From positions 3,070,001-3,134,000 of the forward strand of contig NZ_OX365700.1 in the NCBI RefSeq assembly GCF_947241125.1: a stretch of DNA of 64,000 nt, in the 5' to 3' direction. Of the stretch, positions 36,539 through 45,596 are shown piece by piece; within the stretch, counting starts at the first letter, position 1, and every line of letters starts with the position of its first letter. Under the pieces are notes generated by a model, which saw only the letters and a program-made list of their open reading frames with translations, searched no databases and was not told the DNA's origin. The DNA comes from Nitrospira tepida (GTDB lineage: Bacteria; Nitrospirota; Nitrospiria; Nitrospirales; Nitrospiraceae). Made by a program: the position numbers and the translations under genes.

Positions 36539-38365
36539 ATGGATCCCAAACAACGGCAATTCTCGATCTGGTACGTCTTCATCGCCATCTGGCTGATGCT
36601 GCTGATTCAAACCTTCGTGACCCCGCTCATCGGCCCCAAGGAGCTGCCCTACACCGAGTTCAAGAAGGCGGTGGCGGAGGACAAGATTCTTGAAGTCGCC
36701 ATCTCCCAGACGCTCATCCATGGCAGGGCCAAAGAGGGAGCGCTCGGCGACGGCGGCGATCTCTTCAAGACCATCCGGGTGGAAGACCCGCGGCTCTTGG
36801 AGGATTTGGAGCAGCGCCATGTGACGGTCACGGGCGTGATCGAGAGCACCTTCTGGCGAGACGTGCTCTCTTGGGTCATTCCCGCGCTCGTGTTCGTCGG
36901 GCTCTGGTGGCTGATTCTCCGCCGGATGGGACAGGGCCAGGGCACGTTCATGACTGTCGGCCAGAGCAAGGCCAAGATCTACATGGAGCGGGAGGTCAAG
37001 GTCAGCTTCGCCGACGTGGCCGGCGTGGACGAAGCCAAACAGGAATTGCAGGAGGTCATCGAGTTCCTGAAAACGCCGGAAAAATTCCAGCGCCTCGGCG
37101 GCAAGATCCCTAAAGGCATTCTGCTCGTCGGGCCGCCGGGAACCGGCAAGACGTTGCTCGCGAAGGCCGTGGCGGGCGAGGCAGCCGTGCCGTTCTTTTC
37201 CATCAGCGGCTCGGAGTTCGTCGAGATGTTCGTCGGCGTGGGAGCCGCCCGCGTGCGGGATCTGTTCGAGCAGGCCAAGAAACGGGCCCCCTGCATTATT
37301 TTCATCGACGAATTGGACGCCCTCGGCAAGGCGCGCGGCATCGGCCCGATGGCGCACGAGGAGCGAGAGCAGACCCTGAATCAACTGCTGGTCGAGATGG
37401 ACGGCTTCGACCCTCGGGTCGGCGTCATCCTGATGGCCGCCACCAACCGGCCGGAGATTCTGGACCCAGCGCTGCTCCGGGCCGGCCGCTTCGACCGACA
37501 AGTGCTGGTGGACCGGCCGGACAAGGTTGGGAGGCTCGCGATCTTGAAGGTGCACGCGCGCAACATCCGTCTCAAGTCGGAGCAGGACCTGGAGGTCATC
37601 GCCGCCATGACCCCCGGATTCGTCGGGGCGGACTTGGCCAACATCCTCAACGAGGCGGCCCTGCTGGCCGTGCGCCGCAACAAGGATGTCGTCGAGCTGG
37701 CCGAACTGCAGGAGGCGGTCGAGCGGGTCATCGCCGGTCTTGAAAAGAAGAACCGCGTGTTGAACAAGATGGAAAAGGAGCGGGTGGCGCACCATGAGGT
37801 CGGCCATGCGCTGGTGGCGCTGTCGATTCCCGGCGCCGACAGCGTCCACAAGATCTCGATCATCCCGCGCGGCATCGCCGCCCTCGGCTATACGATGCAA
37901 CTGCCGACCGAGGACCGCTTTTTGATGACGAAAAGCGAGCTCAAGAATAAGATCGCCGTGCTCTTGGGAGGCCGCGCCGCCGAAGAACTCATCTATCAGG
38001 AAGTCTCCACGGGAGCGCAGGACGATCTGCTGAAGGCCACCGACATCGCGAAGAGCATGGTGAAGTCCTACGGGATGAGCGACAAGCTGGGTCAGGTCAG
38101 TTTCGAGAGGGATCGGCAGCCCTTGTTCCTTCAGACCGGCCAAACGTCCCAGGGCGATTACAGCGAAGAAACCTCGCGCGAGATCGATTGCGAGGTGCGG
38201 GAAATCATCGACGCCGAATTCGAGCGGGCCCGCGCCGTGCTCCGCCGGCACGAGCCCACGCTGCGGAAGGCCGCGCAGGTGCTGCTGTCCAAAGAAGTCA
38301 TCTCCGGCGACGAGTTGAAAGCCATTCTCAGCGAATCCCATTCAGGTCAAGGCGCGCCCGCATGA
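36539..38365 (+). CDS. ftsH: ATP-dependent zinc metalloprotease FtsH
   Basis: A 608-residue membrane protease from the ATG at 36539, preceded by GGAAGG. Two membrane segments ([17 protein letters not shown] and [20 protein letters not shown]) flank a small periplasmic domain. Walker A GPPGTGKT, Walker [11 protein letters not shown], the [23 protein letters not shown], and the zinc motif HHEVGHA (Val where Ala is usual) follow. It degrades membrane and regulatory proteins, including LpxC in enteric bacteria. The HAD gene overlaps its stop by ATGA. Confidence 0.96.
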   Translation: MDPKQRQFSIWYVFIAIWLMLLIQTFVTPLIGPKELPYTEFKKAVAEDKILEVAISQTLIHGRAKEGALGDGGDLFKTIRVEDPRLLEDLEQRHVTVTGVIESTFWRDVLSWVIPALVFVGLWWLILRRMGQGQGTFMTVGQSKAKIYMEREVKVSFADVAGVDEAKQELQEVIEFLKTPEKFQRLGGKIPKGILLVGPPGTGKTLLAKAVAGEAAVPFFSISGSEFVEMFVGVGAARVRDLFEQAKKRAPCIIFIDELDALGKARGIGPMAHEEREQTLNQLLVEMDGFDPRVGVILMAATNRPEILDPALLRAGRFDRQVLVDRPDKVGRLAILKVHARNIRLKSEQDLEVIAAMTPGFVGADLANILNEAALLAVRRNKDVVELAELQEAVERVIAGLEKKNRVLNKMEKERVAHHEVGHALVALSIPGADSVHKISIIPRGIAALGYTMQLPTEDRFLMTKSELKNKIAVLLGGRAAEELIYQEVSTGAQDDLLKATDIAKSMVKSYGMSDKLGQVSFERDRQPLFLQTGQTSQGDYSEETSREIDCEVREIIDAEFERARAVLRRHEPTLRKAAQVLLSKEVISGDELKAILSESHSGQGAPA

Positions 38366-39054
38366 TTACCTCTGTCCTGTTCGATCTCGACGGCACGTTG
38401 ATCGACTCCTGGCGCCTTTATATGGAGGCCTACACACGGACCTTCGAGGAATGCTACGGCCGACCATTTGACCGGTCAGAAACACTGGAACTGCTCGGTC
38501 GCAGACCTCGCTCCGAGACCTGGTTGCTGCGCAACCTCCTGGGTGCGGAAGCCCAGCTCGATGCCTTTGAGTTGTTCCTGTCGCAGTACCGCTCGCTGCA
38601 CCAATCGCATTTCGATGGTCCCTATGACGGCATCCTGGACATGTTGCGTGAGTTGCGGACACACCGTTATGTCTTGGGGATCGTGACCGGAAAGAGCCGG
38701 GAAGCCTGGGCCATTACCGAGACTCAAGCCGGACTTGTGCCGTTTGACGCGGTCGTGACCGAGAGCGACATCGCCACCCCCAAGCCGGACCCGGAAGGTC
38801 TGTTGAAGGCCGTGAGTCTGCTCGGACGAGAAATCGGCGAAACCCTTTACATCGGAGATTCCCTGCTCGACGCCGAGGCCGCGCGGGCGATCGGCATGAC
38901 CTTCTGGGCCGCGGTTTGGCCCAAGGGACCGGAAGAAAAGGCGTCGTTCGCTGCATCGGTCCTGGCGATGGGCGCGGCTCGCCTGTTGGACTCACCGAGC
39001 GAGATCGTCCAGGCCTTGCGCCTGGGCTCCGCCGATGCCGTGACCAACCGATGA
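38362..39054 (+). CDS. HAD-superfamily phosphatase (phosphoglycolate phosphatase-like)
   Basis: A 230-residue HAD enzyme from the ATG at 38362. Motif I is VLFDLDGTLIDSW with the nucleophile Asp; motif II lies in GIVTGKSREA; motif III and IV are KPDPEGLLKAV and LYIGDSLLDAEAA. A four-helix cap (residues about 20-90) matches the Gph/beta-phosphoglucomutase class. The substrate is not known; phosphoglycolate or a similar small phosphate is likely. Start and stop are joined to ftsH and the next gene by ATGA overlaps. Confidence 0.9.
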   Translation: MITSVLFDLDGTLIDSWRLYMEAYTRTFEECYGRPFDRSETLELLGRRPRSETWLLRNLLGAEAQLDAFELFLSQYRSLHQSHFDGPYDGILDMLRELRTHRYVLGIVTGKSREAWAITETQAGLVPFDAVVTESDIATPKPDPEGLLKAVSLLGREIGETLYIGDSLLDAEAARAIGMTFWAAVWPKGPEEKASFAASVLAMGAARLLDSPSEIVQALRLGSADAVTNR

Positions 39055-40055
39055 AGATCCACGCAATGGCCGCATTGAGCCGCGGCGCCGACCTGACCCC
39101 TTGGATCATGGAATGCTCGCCATTGGGGCCCTTCGACTGTCTCGTCAAGGTGGAGAGCTGCGGGCTCTGCTACAGCGACGTGCACATGATCGACAACGAC
39201 TGGCGCAGTTCCCGCTATCCGTTGGTCCCGGGCCATGAAGTGATCGGGGCGATCGCCGACTGCGGCCCACAGGTCACGAGGTTCAAGCCGGGAGACCGGG
39301 TGGGCATCGGCTGGCAACAGAGCGCCTGTCTGGCCTGCCGGGATTGTCTCCGCGGGAACGAGAACCTCTGTTCGCAGTCCGGCGCACTGATCGCCGACGG
39401 CTACGGGGGGTTCGCCGACCATCTGGTGATCGACAGCCGGTTCTGTTTTTCTCTGCCGAGAGAGTTGGATATGGAACGGGCCGGCCCCTTGCTCTGCGGC
39501 GGGATTACGGTCTACGCGGCGCTGCGCTATGCCGGCATGACCTCCGGGCAGAACATCGGCGTGATCGGGCTCGGCGGGCTTGGGCATCTGGCCATTCAAT
39601 TCGCCGCCAGGTTGGGCAATCGCGTCACTTCGTTCACGACCAGCGGGAGCAAGGAGGCCGATGCCTTGTCGCTCGGAGCGGCGGAGGTGGTCCTGATGAA
39701 GGAAGGCCGCCCGACGACCAGGCCGTCGGAGCCGCTGGATCTCATCATCGTGACCGTCCCCTATTCGTTCGCCTGGGACAAGCTGCTCGGGCTGTTGGCC
39801 ACGGACGGGACCCTGACCTTCGCCGCCACCCCTGCCGAGAATGTCTCCATCAACGTCGACCGGCTCCTGTCGCACCGCCGACGGATCATGGCCAGCCCCA
39901 CGGCCGGCCGGGCCATGATCGAGGAGACGCTTTCTCTGGCGGCGCGCCATCGGATTCTGCCGGTCATCCAGCCCTTTCCCTTGAACCAGGTCAACGAGGC
40001 CATCCGGCAACTGCGGGCGAATCGCATCCGCTATCGCGCTGTGATCCGCCTGTAG
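39051..40055 (+). CDS. Zinc-dependent alcohol dehydrogenase (CAD/YahK-like)
   Basis: A 334-residue MDR-family enzyme from the ATG at 39051. Catalytic zinc ligands are in VESCGLCYSDVHMI (Cys) and VPGHEVIGAI (His, Glu); the structural zinc Cys are in CLACRDCLRGNENLC. The cofactor loop is VIGLGGLGHLAIQFAARLG; SFTTSGSKEADAL suggests NADP. It resembles cinnamyl-alcohol or aldehyde reductases of the YahK type that reduce aldehydes. The exact substrate is unclear. It is coupled to the HAD gene by ATGA. Confidence 0.9.
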   Translation: MKIHAMAALSRGADLTPWIMECSPLGPFDCLVKVESCGLCYSDVHMIDNDWRSSRYPLVPGHEVIGAIADCGPQVTRFKPGDRVGIGWQQSACLACRDCLRGNENLCSQSGALIADGYGGFADHLVIDSRFCFSLPRELDMERAGPLLCGGITVYAALRYAGMTSGQNIGVIGLGGLGHLAIQFAARLGNRVTSFTTSGSKEADALSLGAAEVVLMKEGRPTTRPSEPLDLIIVTVPYSFAWDKLLGLLATDGTLTFAATPAENVSINVDRLLSHRRRIMASPTAGRAMIEETLSLAARHRILPVIQPFPLNQVNEAIRQLRANRIRYRAVIRL

Positions 40056-40088
40056 CATGGATGGCGGCACCGACAGAGGAGGCGTTCC

Positions 40089-40784
40089 ATGAACAGCGTC
40101 TGCTTCACGCGTCGCGGTTTTCTTGCAGGGTTGTTGGCTGCCGCCTGTCTTCTGGCGTCCGGCGCGCTGGCCCAAGAGGGACATCAGCATCGCCAGCCGC
40201 GCGACATCAAGGACTACCTCGAACACCTGGAGCGGCCCGAACGCGACGCCTATCAGAAGCCTGCGCAGGTGGTTGAGGCGCTGGGACTCAAGCCCGGCAT
40301 GGCGGTCGCGGATCTTGGGTCCGGCTCCGGCTACTTCACCAGACGGTTCGTCGAAGCGGTCACGGAAACCGGAAAACTCTATGCGGTGGATGTCGAGCCG
40401 GAGATGCTGGAGTACGCCAAACAGAGCGTCGAGCACATGCACGTCGCGTTCAACGCGGAGTTCATTCTGGCCAGGCCGGACAACCCCAAACTGCCGGTCG
40501 AATCCGTGGATCTGATCTTCGTCTGCAACACCTTTCACCACCTGGAGGACCGAGTTGTCTATTTCGCCAACCTGAAATCGGCGCTGAAACCGGGAGGCCG
40601 CATCGCGATCGTGGATTTTTACCACGACGAACGTTCAGGCGACCTGGGTTTCCCCAAACGGCATCTGGTCCCCCGCGAGACGACGATCGAGGAGATGACC
40701 AAGGCCGGCTACCGACTGATCAAGGAACACTCGTTCCTGCCCAAGCAGTACTTCTTGGAATTCGTGCCGACCGCCGCTCCTTGA
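40089..40784 (+). CDS. Exported class I SAM-dependent methyltransferase-like protein
   Basis: A 231-residue protein. The N-terminus MNSVCFTRRGFLAGLLAAAC is a Tat-like twin-Arg signal (TRRGFLAG) ending near ALAQEG. The rest is a full class I methyltransferase fold: VADLGSGSGYFTRRFVEAV (motif I), LYAVDVEPEMLEYAKQ (motif II), and VDLIFVCNTFHHLED (motif IV). SAM is not normally available in the periplasm, so export of an active enzyme would be odd; it may be bound before Tat export or have another role. RBS GAGGAG lies just upstream. Confidence 0.8.
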   Translation: MNSVCFTRRGFLAGLLAAACLLASGALAQEGHQHRQPRDIKDYLEHLERPERDAYQKPAQVVEALGLKPGMAVADLGSGSGYFTRRFVEAVTETGKLYAVDVEPEMLEYAKQSVEHMHVAFNAEFILARPDNPKLPVESVDLIFVCNTFHHLEDRVVYFANLKSALKPGGRIAIVDFYHDERSGDLGFPKRHLVPRETTIEEMTKAGYRLIKEHSFLPKQYFLEFVPTAAP

Positions 40785-40788
40785 CCGG

Positions 40789-41817
40789 ATGCCGACTCTT
40801 ACTATTGGCACAGTGGAGACAAGAGACTCCCGTTTCTTGCTCCGCAACGCTGCTCATGCGACACTACAAGCGATGACGATTGCACATCCTCAATATTCGG
40901 AGCTCAGGCAACGCCTCTATCTCTCGCTCGGCCTCAACGCCGTCGTGATTCTGGCCGAGTTTGGGGCCGGCTGGTGGCTCAACAGCATCGGGCTCATGAG
41001 CGATGCCGGCCACAACCTCATCGACCAGGGCTCGCTCTTTCTTGCGCTCTACGCGCACCTCTTGGCCGCGCGACCGGCGACCGAAGCCCGCACATTCGGC
41101 TATCACCGGGCCGGCATCATCTCGGCATTCGTGAGCTCGGCCGTGCTGCTGCTGACGGCGCTGGCGATCGCGGCCTTGGCCGTCAAGCGCATCCTTGTCC
41201 CCGTGCCGGTCCCAGGCGGCTGGGTGATGGGGGTCGCCTTCCTCTCGTTCATCGCCAACTTGACCATCGCCCTGCTCCTGCAGCGCGGCGCGGAAGAAGA
41301 CCTGAACATTCGGGGCGCCTTCTGGCACATGTTGGGAGACGCCTGGGTTTCGCTTGGCGTCGTGGCGAGCGGCGGGGCTATTTTGCTGACGGGCTGGACC
41401 GTGCTCGATCCGATGGTGAGCCTGCTGGTGGTCGTGGTGATCGTGCGGGGTGCCTGGCCGATCTTGCGGGAATCGATGGAGGTGCTGCTGGAGTCAACGC
41501 CGCCCGGCATCAAGACCGCGCACGTGGTGGAAGCGATTGAAAAGGTTCCAGGCGTGAAGAACGTGCACGATTTGCATATCTGGGCCGTCGAACCGCGCCT
41601 GGTGATGCTGACCTGTCATGTCATGGTCGAAGGCGACGATTCCACCCTCACCAACGAACTCTTGCATACTATTCGCCGAAAAGTGGCCTCTGAATTCGGC
41701 ATCCAGCACCTGACGATCCAAATGGAAACCCAGTGCTGCCATGGGACGGAGGTCCACTGCAACCTCCACCACCTCACCACCGACCACGCCACCGAGCCGC
41801 TGCACGTGCATCGGTGA
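40789..41817 (+). CDS. Cation diffusion facilitator metal exporter (CzcD/ZitB-like)
   Basis: A 342-residue CDF protein with about six membrane segments. The zinc-site motifs are SDAGHNLID in segment 2 and HMLGDAWVSLGV in segment 5. The cytoplasmic C-terminal domain shows VKNVHDLHIWAVEPRLVMLT, the CDF dimer domain, ending in a His/Cys-rich tail (CCHGTEVHCNLHHL). It likely exports Zn, Cd or Co by proton exchange. An in-frame ATG at 40873 is an alternative start. This fits the metal theme of the later part of the window. Confidence 0.92.
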   Translation: MPTLTIGTVETRDSRFLLRNAAHATLQAMTIAHPQYSELRQRLYLSLGLNAVVILAEFGAGWWLNSIGLMSDAGHNLIDQGSLFLALYAHLLAARPATEARTFGYHRAGIISAFVSSAVLLLTALAIAALAVKRILVPVPVPGGWVMGVAFLSFIANLTIALLLQRGAEEDLNIRGAFWHMLGDAWVSLGVVASGGAILLTGWTVLDPMVSLLVVVVIVRGAWPILRESMEVLLESTPPGIKTAHVVEAIEKVPGVKNVHDLHIWAVEPRLVMLTCHVMVEGDDSTLTNELLHTIRRKVASEFGIQHLTIQMETQCCHGTEVHCNLHHLTTDHATEPLHVHR

Positions 41818-42844
41818 TGTGCGTCGCATAAAAACACGAATCGTAGGTAGCGGAGTGTTTCGCGACGGCCATCCCCATTTCTTTCTCCGAATAACGTGCG
41901 CTCGGCTTCCACTCATTCAGTCTGTTCGTGGCAGCGCGTGATGCAGGTGAAAAGTTCTAGCACTAAACTTTGACGTTCGAGTATTACCCGACCTTGTGAA
42001 TCTCATAAGTTAGCGTACTCGATGGGTTTGGTACAGACTATAGGAAAGGGAGAACTTCTAGCATTCCTGGTGTGGTAGAAACGGCCAATGCTGATGTGCC
42101 AATCGGTCGCACCGGCCGCGCGGATGTGTGCAAGAAGTGGTTCAAAGGTATGAACAACATGCCTGATCCTGTCGGCGTTGGGAACCGACGGTGGAACGAC
42201 ATAACTCGCTCGCCCATAAGGAAAGGGCTGCCCTCGGTAACGCCCACTCGTTGCGATGATGCCTGGATCGTGCTGGTCCGTAAATTGGAATGGGACTCGA
42301 CTCGGTCGAAACTCGTCGCCCCAAATCTCGAATGATACGCACCAAGGCATAAGGAGTAGCTAACTATAAGTCGGCATGGGGCCTTCCCACGCAACAGTAC
42401 CCAGTAACCTGAAATCGCATCGTGGGCAAGTCTACTCAAGCACCCTGTACTTATTCAATATTTTTCCTGTTTGACTGACTGGAGTACTTCCCTGAAATCA
42501 AACCACCGCGTTGAGTGTTGTTCACGACACTGGGGCGGGACTCCGATATCCCAGTGTCTAATTTAGTCGCGCTCCCGGTTATATCTCTGGAATCAAACCT
42601 AAATGGTTTGCCACACCTGCCCAAACCTTTGGAATGCGTGTTGCGAGACGTATCCTTCTTTAATACTTCAACAGAACGGTTCCATGATCCCGTTCTGTTG
42701 CAACCTATACGACGTAACAGCTCCTGCCGCAACTGATAGTTCCGACAGGTCGGTGAAAGCGCCTGTTCTGAAAAATGAGACCATTGAGACTCTTGTCGCC
42801 GGCAAGAGCAGGGCACCAAGAGGCAATAGTTGCGCGAACATGCA
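41818..42844. other. Poorly coding region between CDF gene and the DUF2130 remnant
   Basis: About 1 kb, more A+T rich than the flanks and with few long open frames. One 115-codon minus-strand frame (42003-42350) looks protein-like and is listed separately. The rest, about 42,440-42,840, shows short frames in all directions with no motif I can name. No tRNA, terminator or repeat was seen. It probably represents decayed or inserted DNA at a rearrangement site. Confidence 0.6.
42003..42350 (-). CDS. Hypothetical protein, possibly DUF4279-like
   Basis: A 115-residue frame beginning MPWCVSFEIWGDEFRPSRV. The central part, FEPLLAHIRAAGATDWHISI and GRFYHTRN, is reminiscent of DUF4279 proteins, in which an N-terminal strand of the type FxIxGDxFxP and a C-terminal GRFY-like strand occur. 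The C-terminus then departs into PFPIVCTKPIEYANL, so the gene may be cut short or frameshifted. No Shine-Dalgarno site was found. The family match is from memory of the pattern only. Confidence 0.4.
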   Translation of the reverse strand: MPWCVSFEIWGDEFRPSRVPFQFTDQHDPGIIATSGRYRGQPFPYGRASYVVPPSVPNADRIRHVVHTFEPLLAHIRAAGATDWHISIGRFYHTRNARSSPFPIVCTKPIEYANL

Positions 42845-42985
42845 TTACCCTAAGCGTAGCGGGTCTTGCTCTTCCTCTGTGGGCGGATTCAAGGCCGTCA
42901 GTTCCAGCCCCTCGATCTCCTTGAGCGATTTGCCCGCGATGCCCTGCAGATCGCCGTACATGCCGACCCAGCCTGCATGATGCAT
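42845..42985 (-). pseudogene. 3' remnant of a second DUF2130 gene
   Basis: The minus-strand frame reads GMYGDLQGIAGKSLKEIEGL and then ELTALNPPTEEEQDPLRLG before its stop. This is the C-terminal end of the DUF2130 family, nearly identical to the intact gene at 44115-45410 but with a different last 16 residues. Only about 40 codons are recognisable; sequence upstream (above about 42,985) no longer matches. It overlaps the first copy of the 74-bp direct repeat. It is best read as the stump of an older or allelic gene. Confidence 0.72.
42894..42967. repeat. 74-bp direct repeat, copy A
   Basis: This segment is identical base for base to 44167-44240, in the same orientation. It encodes the DUF2130 C-terminus on the minus strand. 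The copies flank 1.2 kb that contains a truncated ATPase gene, so the repeat marks a recombination or insertion boundary. Confidence 0.85.
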
Positions 42986-43052
42986 CCGATCTTTCCCACC
43001 GATCATCGCACTGAGATTGATGACGCAGGCCGCCACGCCTGCACGGGCACCC

Positions 43053-44036
43053 TCAGAGACAGCACCATGGAAGAGCCATGATCTTGTCATGCAGGCGCAG
43101 AGGACGGGGACACCGGCAGATCAGATAGCCTTGTCTTGCTTGCCGGGGATGCTCATCAAGAAAGGTCAGCAGGTGCCGCGTGTCCGAGAGCGACGGCTGC
43201 TCCGTCCATTTCACCTCGATGGGAGTGAGGCACCCCTTGTACTCGAAAATGTAATCCACCTCGGCCCCGCCACGCGTCCGCTGGTAGAAGAGTCCCCCCT
43301 TGCCGAGATACTGAAGACGAATCCACAGTTCAATGCCCACCCATTGCTCAAACAGCGGGCCAGGGTTGGCTCGGGCGAGGTCCAGGGAAGGAGACAATCC
43401 GGCCGCCGTGTGCCGAACCCCCAGGTCGAAGAACAGGAATTTAGGTGTGGACACCAGATTCTTACGTGGGCTCTTGCCGAAGGCCCGAATCTGGAACCCC
43501 ACGAACATATCCTCCAGGAGCTGATAGTAACTCTTCACCGTCGGCTGAGAGATGCCCGTCTCCTGCGAGATCGCGGCATAGTTCAAGATCTGTCCTGATT
43601 CCCGCGCGGCCAACTGTAGAAAGCGAACGAACGCGCCCCAGTCCCGAACCAACGCCTCACGCCGGATTTCTTCCTCCAGGTGAATGTGCGAGTAGGCGCG
43701 GAGCAACTCGATTCGATCCGGCTCGTCGCTCGCCACTATGCCCGGCAAGGCACCGTGAGCCAGGCGAGACTCCAGATCCCAGGCCGGGAAGAGCGGCTCG
43801 GATGGGAAGGCGCCCGGCCATGGGAGCGGTGAATCGGCATGAGCAGGAGGGCGATTCAGAGGAGGATGTTCGACCAAGGTCAAAGGATAAAGCCGATGCA
43901 GGAAACTGCGGCCCGGCAAGAGATTCGCGCCCGTCTGACGCAGCTTACGAGCGGAACTTCTGCATAAGACAAACCGCCAGCCCCGCTTGTCCTGATCATA
44001 CAGAGCACCTCCGATGAAACTAATATAAAGTGCACT
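43053..44036 (-). pseudogene. Truncated DUF4143-type AAA ATPase
   Basis: The frame is open from a TAA at 44037-44039 to 43053, about 327 codons. From about 43,980 it matches the family: GWRFVLCRSSARKLRQTGAN (normally RFILTGSSARKLR), then LRAYSHIHLEEEIRREALVR and the DUF4143 domain ISQETGISQPTVKSYYQLLE with FFDLGVRHTAAG. The N-terminal P-loop domain is missing, so it cannot act as an ATPase. A TTG at 43919 could start a 288-residue DUF4143 product. The family is thought to include toxin-antitoxin-like or mobile-associated ATPases; its role is unknown. Confidence 0.75.
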
Positions 44037-44114
44037 TTATTTTTGTCGATCAAATATAAATCTTTCTTATCCCTCATGGAAAGGTCTAACAGCAGAATCA
44101 AGTCGGGCCGTCAT

Positions 44115-45410
44115 TTATTGCCTGTCTTCAGGTGGACCTACTCCCTCGCTTGCCGGCCCCTCGATCGCCGTCAGTTCCAGCCCCTCGATCTCCTTGAGCG
44201 ATTTGCCCGCGATGCCCTGCAGATCGCCGTACATGCCGACGGTGGCTTGCATCACTCGTTCGATCTGCTCTTCGCGCTTGGCCCATTGTTTGGTGATGGC
44301 CTTCTTCTCCTTATCCAGATCTTCCCGCATGGTGGAGAAGGCCTCCACGATCGCCTCGACCCGATGGCGGAACCTCGGTCCGGTCAGGTACTCGTAGATC
44401 ATTTCCATCTTGGTCTGCTGGCCTTCGGTGGCCTGCCGGGCCGACGCCACTTCGATGAGCATCTGCCGGAGCGCCACCGCCACCGGCAGCACGACCTTGG
44501 GATGGACTACCCAGACGCCGTCCACGAGTTCGAAGATCTCCACTCCCTTCGGCAGGACCTGGCTGACGATCACCGACAGCTCCGCCTTGGCCGCCCGCTG
44601 ATCCTCGCGCAGCTTGGTCAGCCACCCGTCGCTCCAATTCTTGGTCCGTTTGGACTCCCAGAGGATCGTCCCGCAGGACTGGCCGAGCGGGCCTGTCACG
44701 ATCTGAAGCACATCGCCGCCATGTTCGCCCTTCGGCACCGGCTGGATCGTATCGCGCGGGAACGTGGCGCCGAGCAGGGCTTCGATCTCCAGTTCCTGCA
44801 CCTCCCCCTGGAGTTGTTGAGAACCCTGTTCGGCCTTGCGCTTGAGTTCTTCGATCTGTTTCTGCATCGCGGCGATGGTCTGTTCCTTTTCCAACACCTT
44901 CAGCTTCAGTCCCTCTTCTACCTCCCGCTTGGCCTGTTCGCGCGTGGCCGCCAACCCCTCTTGCACACGCTTTTCGACCGTCAGGTCCAGCTCACGTTTA
45001 GCGTCGTCCAACTCTCGCTGTTTCCTGATCAGCTCCGCCTGTTCATGCTGGGCTTCCGCCAACTTGGCATCACGCTGTTGAATCAACACTTGAAGATCAG
45101 ACAAATCCCTCGTCTTCTGGTCCAGATCCGTCTGCAAGGCCAGCTTGGCCTTCTTCGCTTCCTCAGCCGCGATCCTGGTTCGTTCGAGGCGCATCTTTTC
45201 CGCCACCTGCTCCTCGATCGCCTGCTGTGCCTTCGAAACGGCCTCTTCCCGTTCGCGCAAGGCCGCTTCTCGTTTCGCCGCATCCGCATCTTTCTGGGCG
45301 AGCCGTTTCTCATATTCCCGCTTGGTGGATTCTAGCAGCGGGGCGGCGAGGGATTCCGTGAGTTTGATTTCCGTCTTGCAGGTGGGACAGATGATGGTCG
45401 GTTCGCTCAT
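44115..45410 (-). CDS. DUF2130 protein: zinc finger, coiled coil and nuclease-like domain
   Basis: A 431-residue cytoplasmic protein. MSEPTIICPTCKTEIKLTES gives a CxxC pair, followed by a long coiled coil (about 25-195). The DUF2130 domain follows: LEIEALLGATFPRDTIQPVP, GEHGGDVLQIV, and ILWESKRTKNWSDGWLTKL. The D in GGDVLQ and the ExK of WESKRTK resemble a PD-(D/E)xK nuclease core. Function is not established. Its 3' end is duplicated as a stump 1.2 kb away. Confidence 0.85.
   Translation of the reverse strand: MSEPTIICPTCKTEIKLTESLAAPLLESTKREYEKRLAQKDADAAKREAALREREEAVSKAQQAIEEQVAEKMRLERTRIAAEEAKKAKLALQTDLDQKTRDLSDLQVLIQQRDAKLAEAQHEQAELIRKQRELDDAKRELDLTVEKRVQEGLAATREQAKREVEEGLKLKVLEKEQTIAAMQKQIEELKRKAEQGSQQLQGEVQELEIEALLGATFPRDTIQPVPKGEHGGDVLQIVTGPLGQSCGTILWESKRTKNWSDGWLTKLREDQRAAKAELSVIVSQVLPKGVEIFELVDGVWVVHPKVVLPVAVALRQMLIEVASARQATEGQQTKMEMIYEYLTGPRFRHRVEAIVEAFSTMREDLDKEKKAITKQWAKREEQIERVMQATVGMYGDLQGIAGKSLKEIEGLELTAIEGPASEGVGPPEDRQ
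44167..44240. repeat. 74-bp direct repeat, copy B (inside intact DUF2130 gene)
   Basis: Identical to 42894-42967. Here it lies inside the intact DUF2130 reading frame near its C-terminus. Past each copy on the 5' side of the plus strand the sequences differ, as do the last codons of the two genes, so the shared tract was probably kept identical by recent recombination. Confidence 0.85.
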
Positions 45411-45596
45411 CGAAGTCTCCGTCGGTGTTCCCCCGGGAGTCTGAACAAGTCTACGGTCGGCTATCTCCCGGAGACGGCCAGCATATCAACTCCTGCCGGA
45501 GCCGTGCCAGCGTTACACTTAAGCCCATCGATTGTGTAGACTGTCGCCACGGCAGGTCACAGATCACCTGTCGCGTTCTGTGCCAGCGAGGATCAC

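Noticed and set aside
36020-38341. Long (773-codon) open frame antisense to ftsH
   Set aside because: It lies entirely opposite the well-supported FtsH and the gene before it. Such long antisense frames are expected in GC-rich coding DNA. The composition (His/Asp/Leu-rich) has no domain.
38847-40625. 592-codon open frame antisense to the HAD, alcohol dehydrogenase and methyltransferase genes
   Set aside because: Shadow of three real genes; no motif and no own start signal.
42451-42819. 122-codon minus-strand frame in the non-coding stretch
   Set aside because: Composition is Ser/Arg/Asn-rich with no hydrophobic core or motif, and short competing frames occur on the other strand.
41818-42844. 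Possible tRNA or small RNA in the non-coding stretch
   Set aside because: No acceptor stem, TpsiC-loop or conserved CCA-like end was found by eye.
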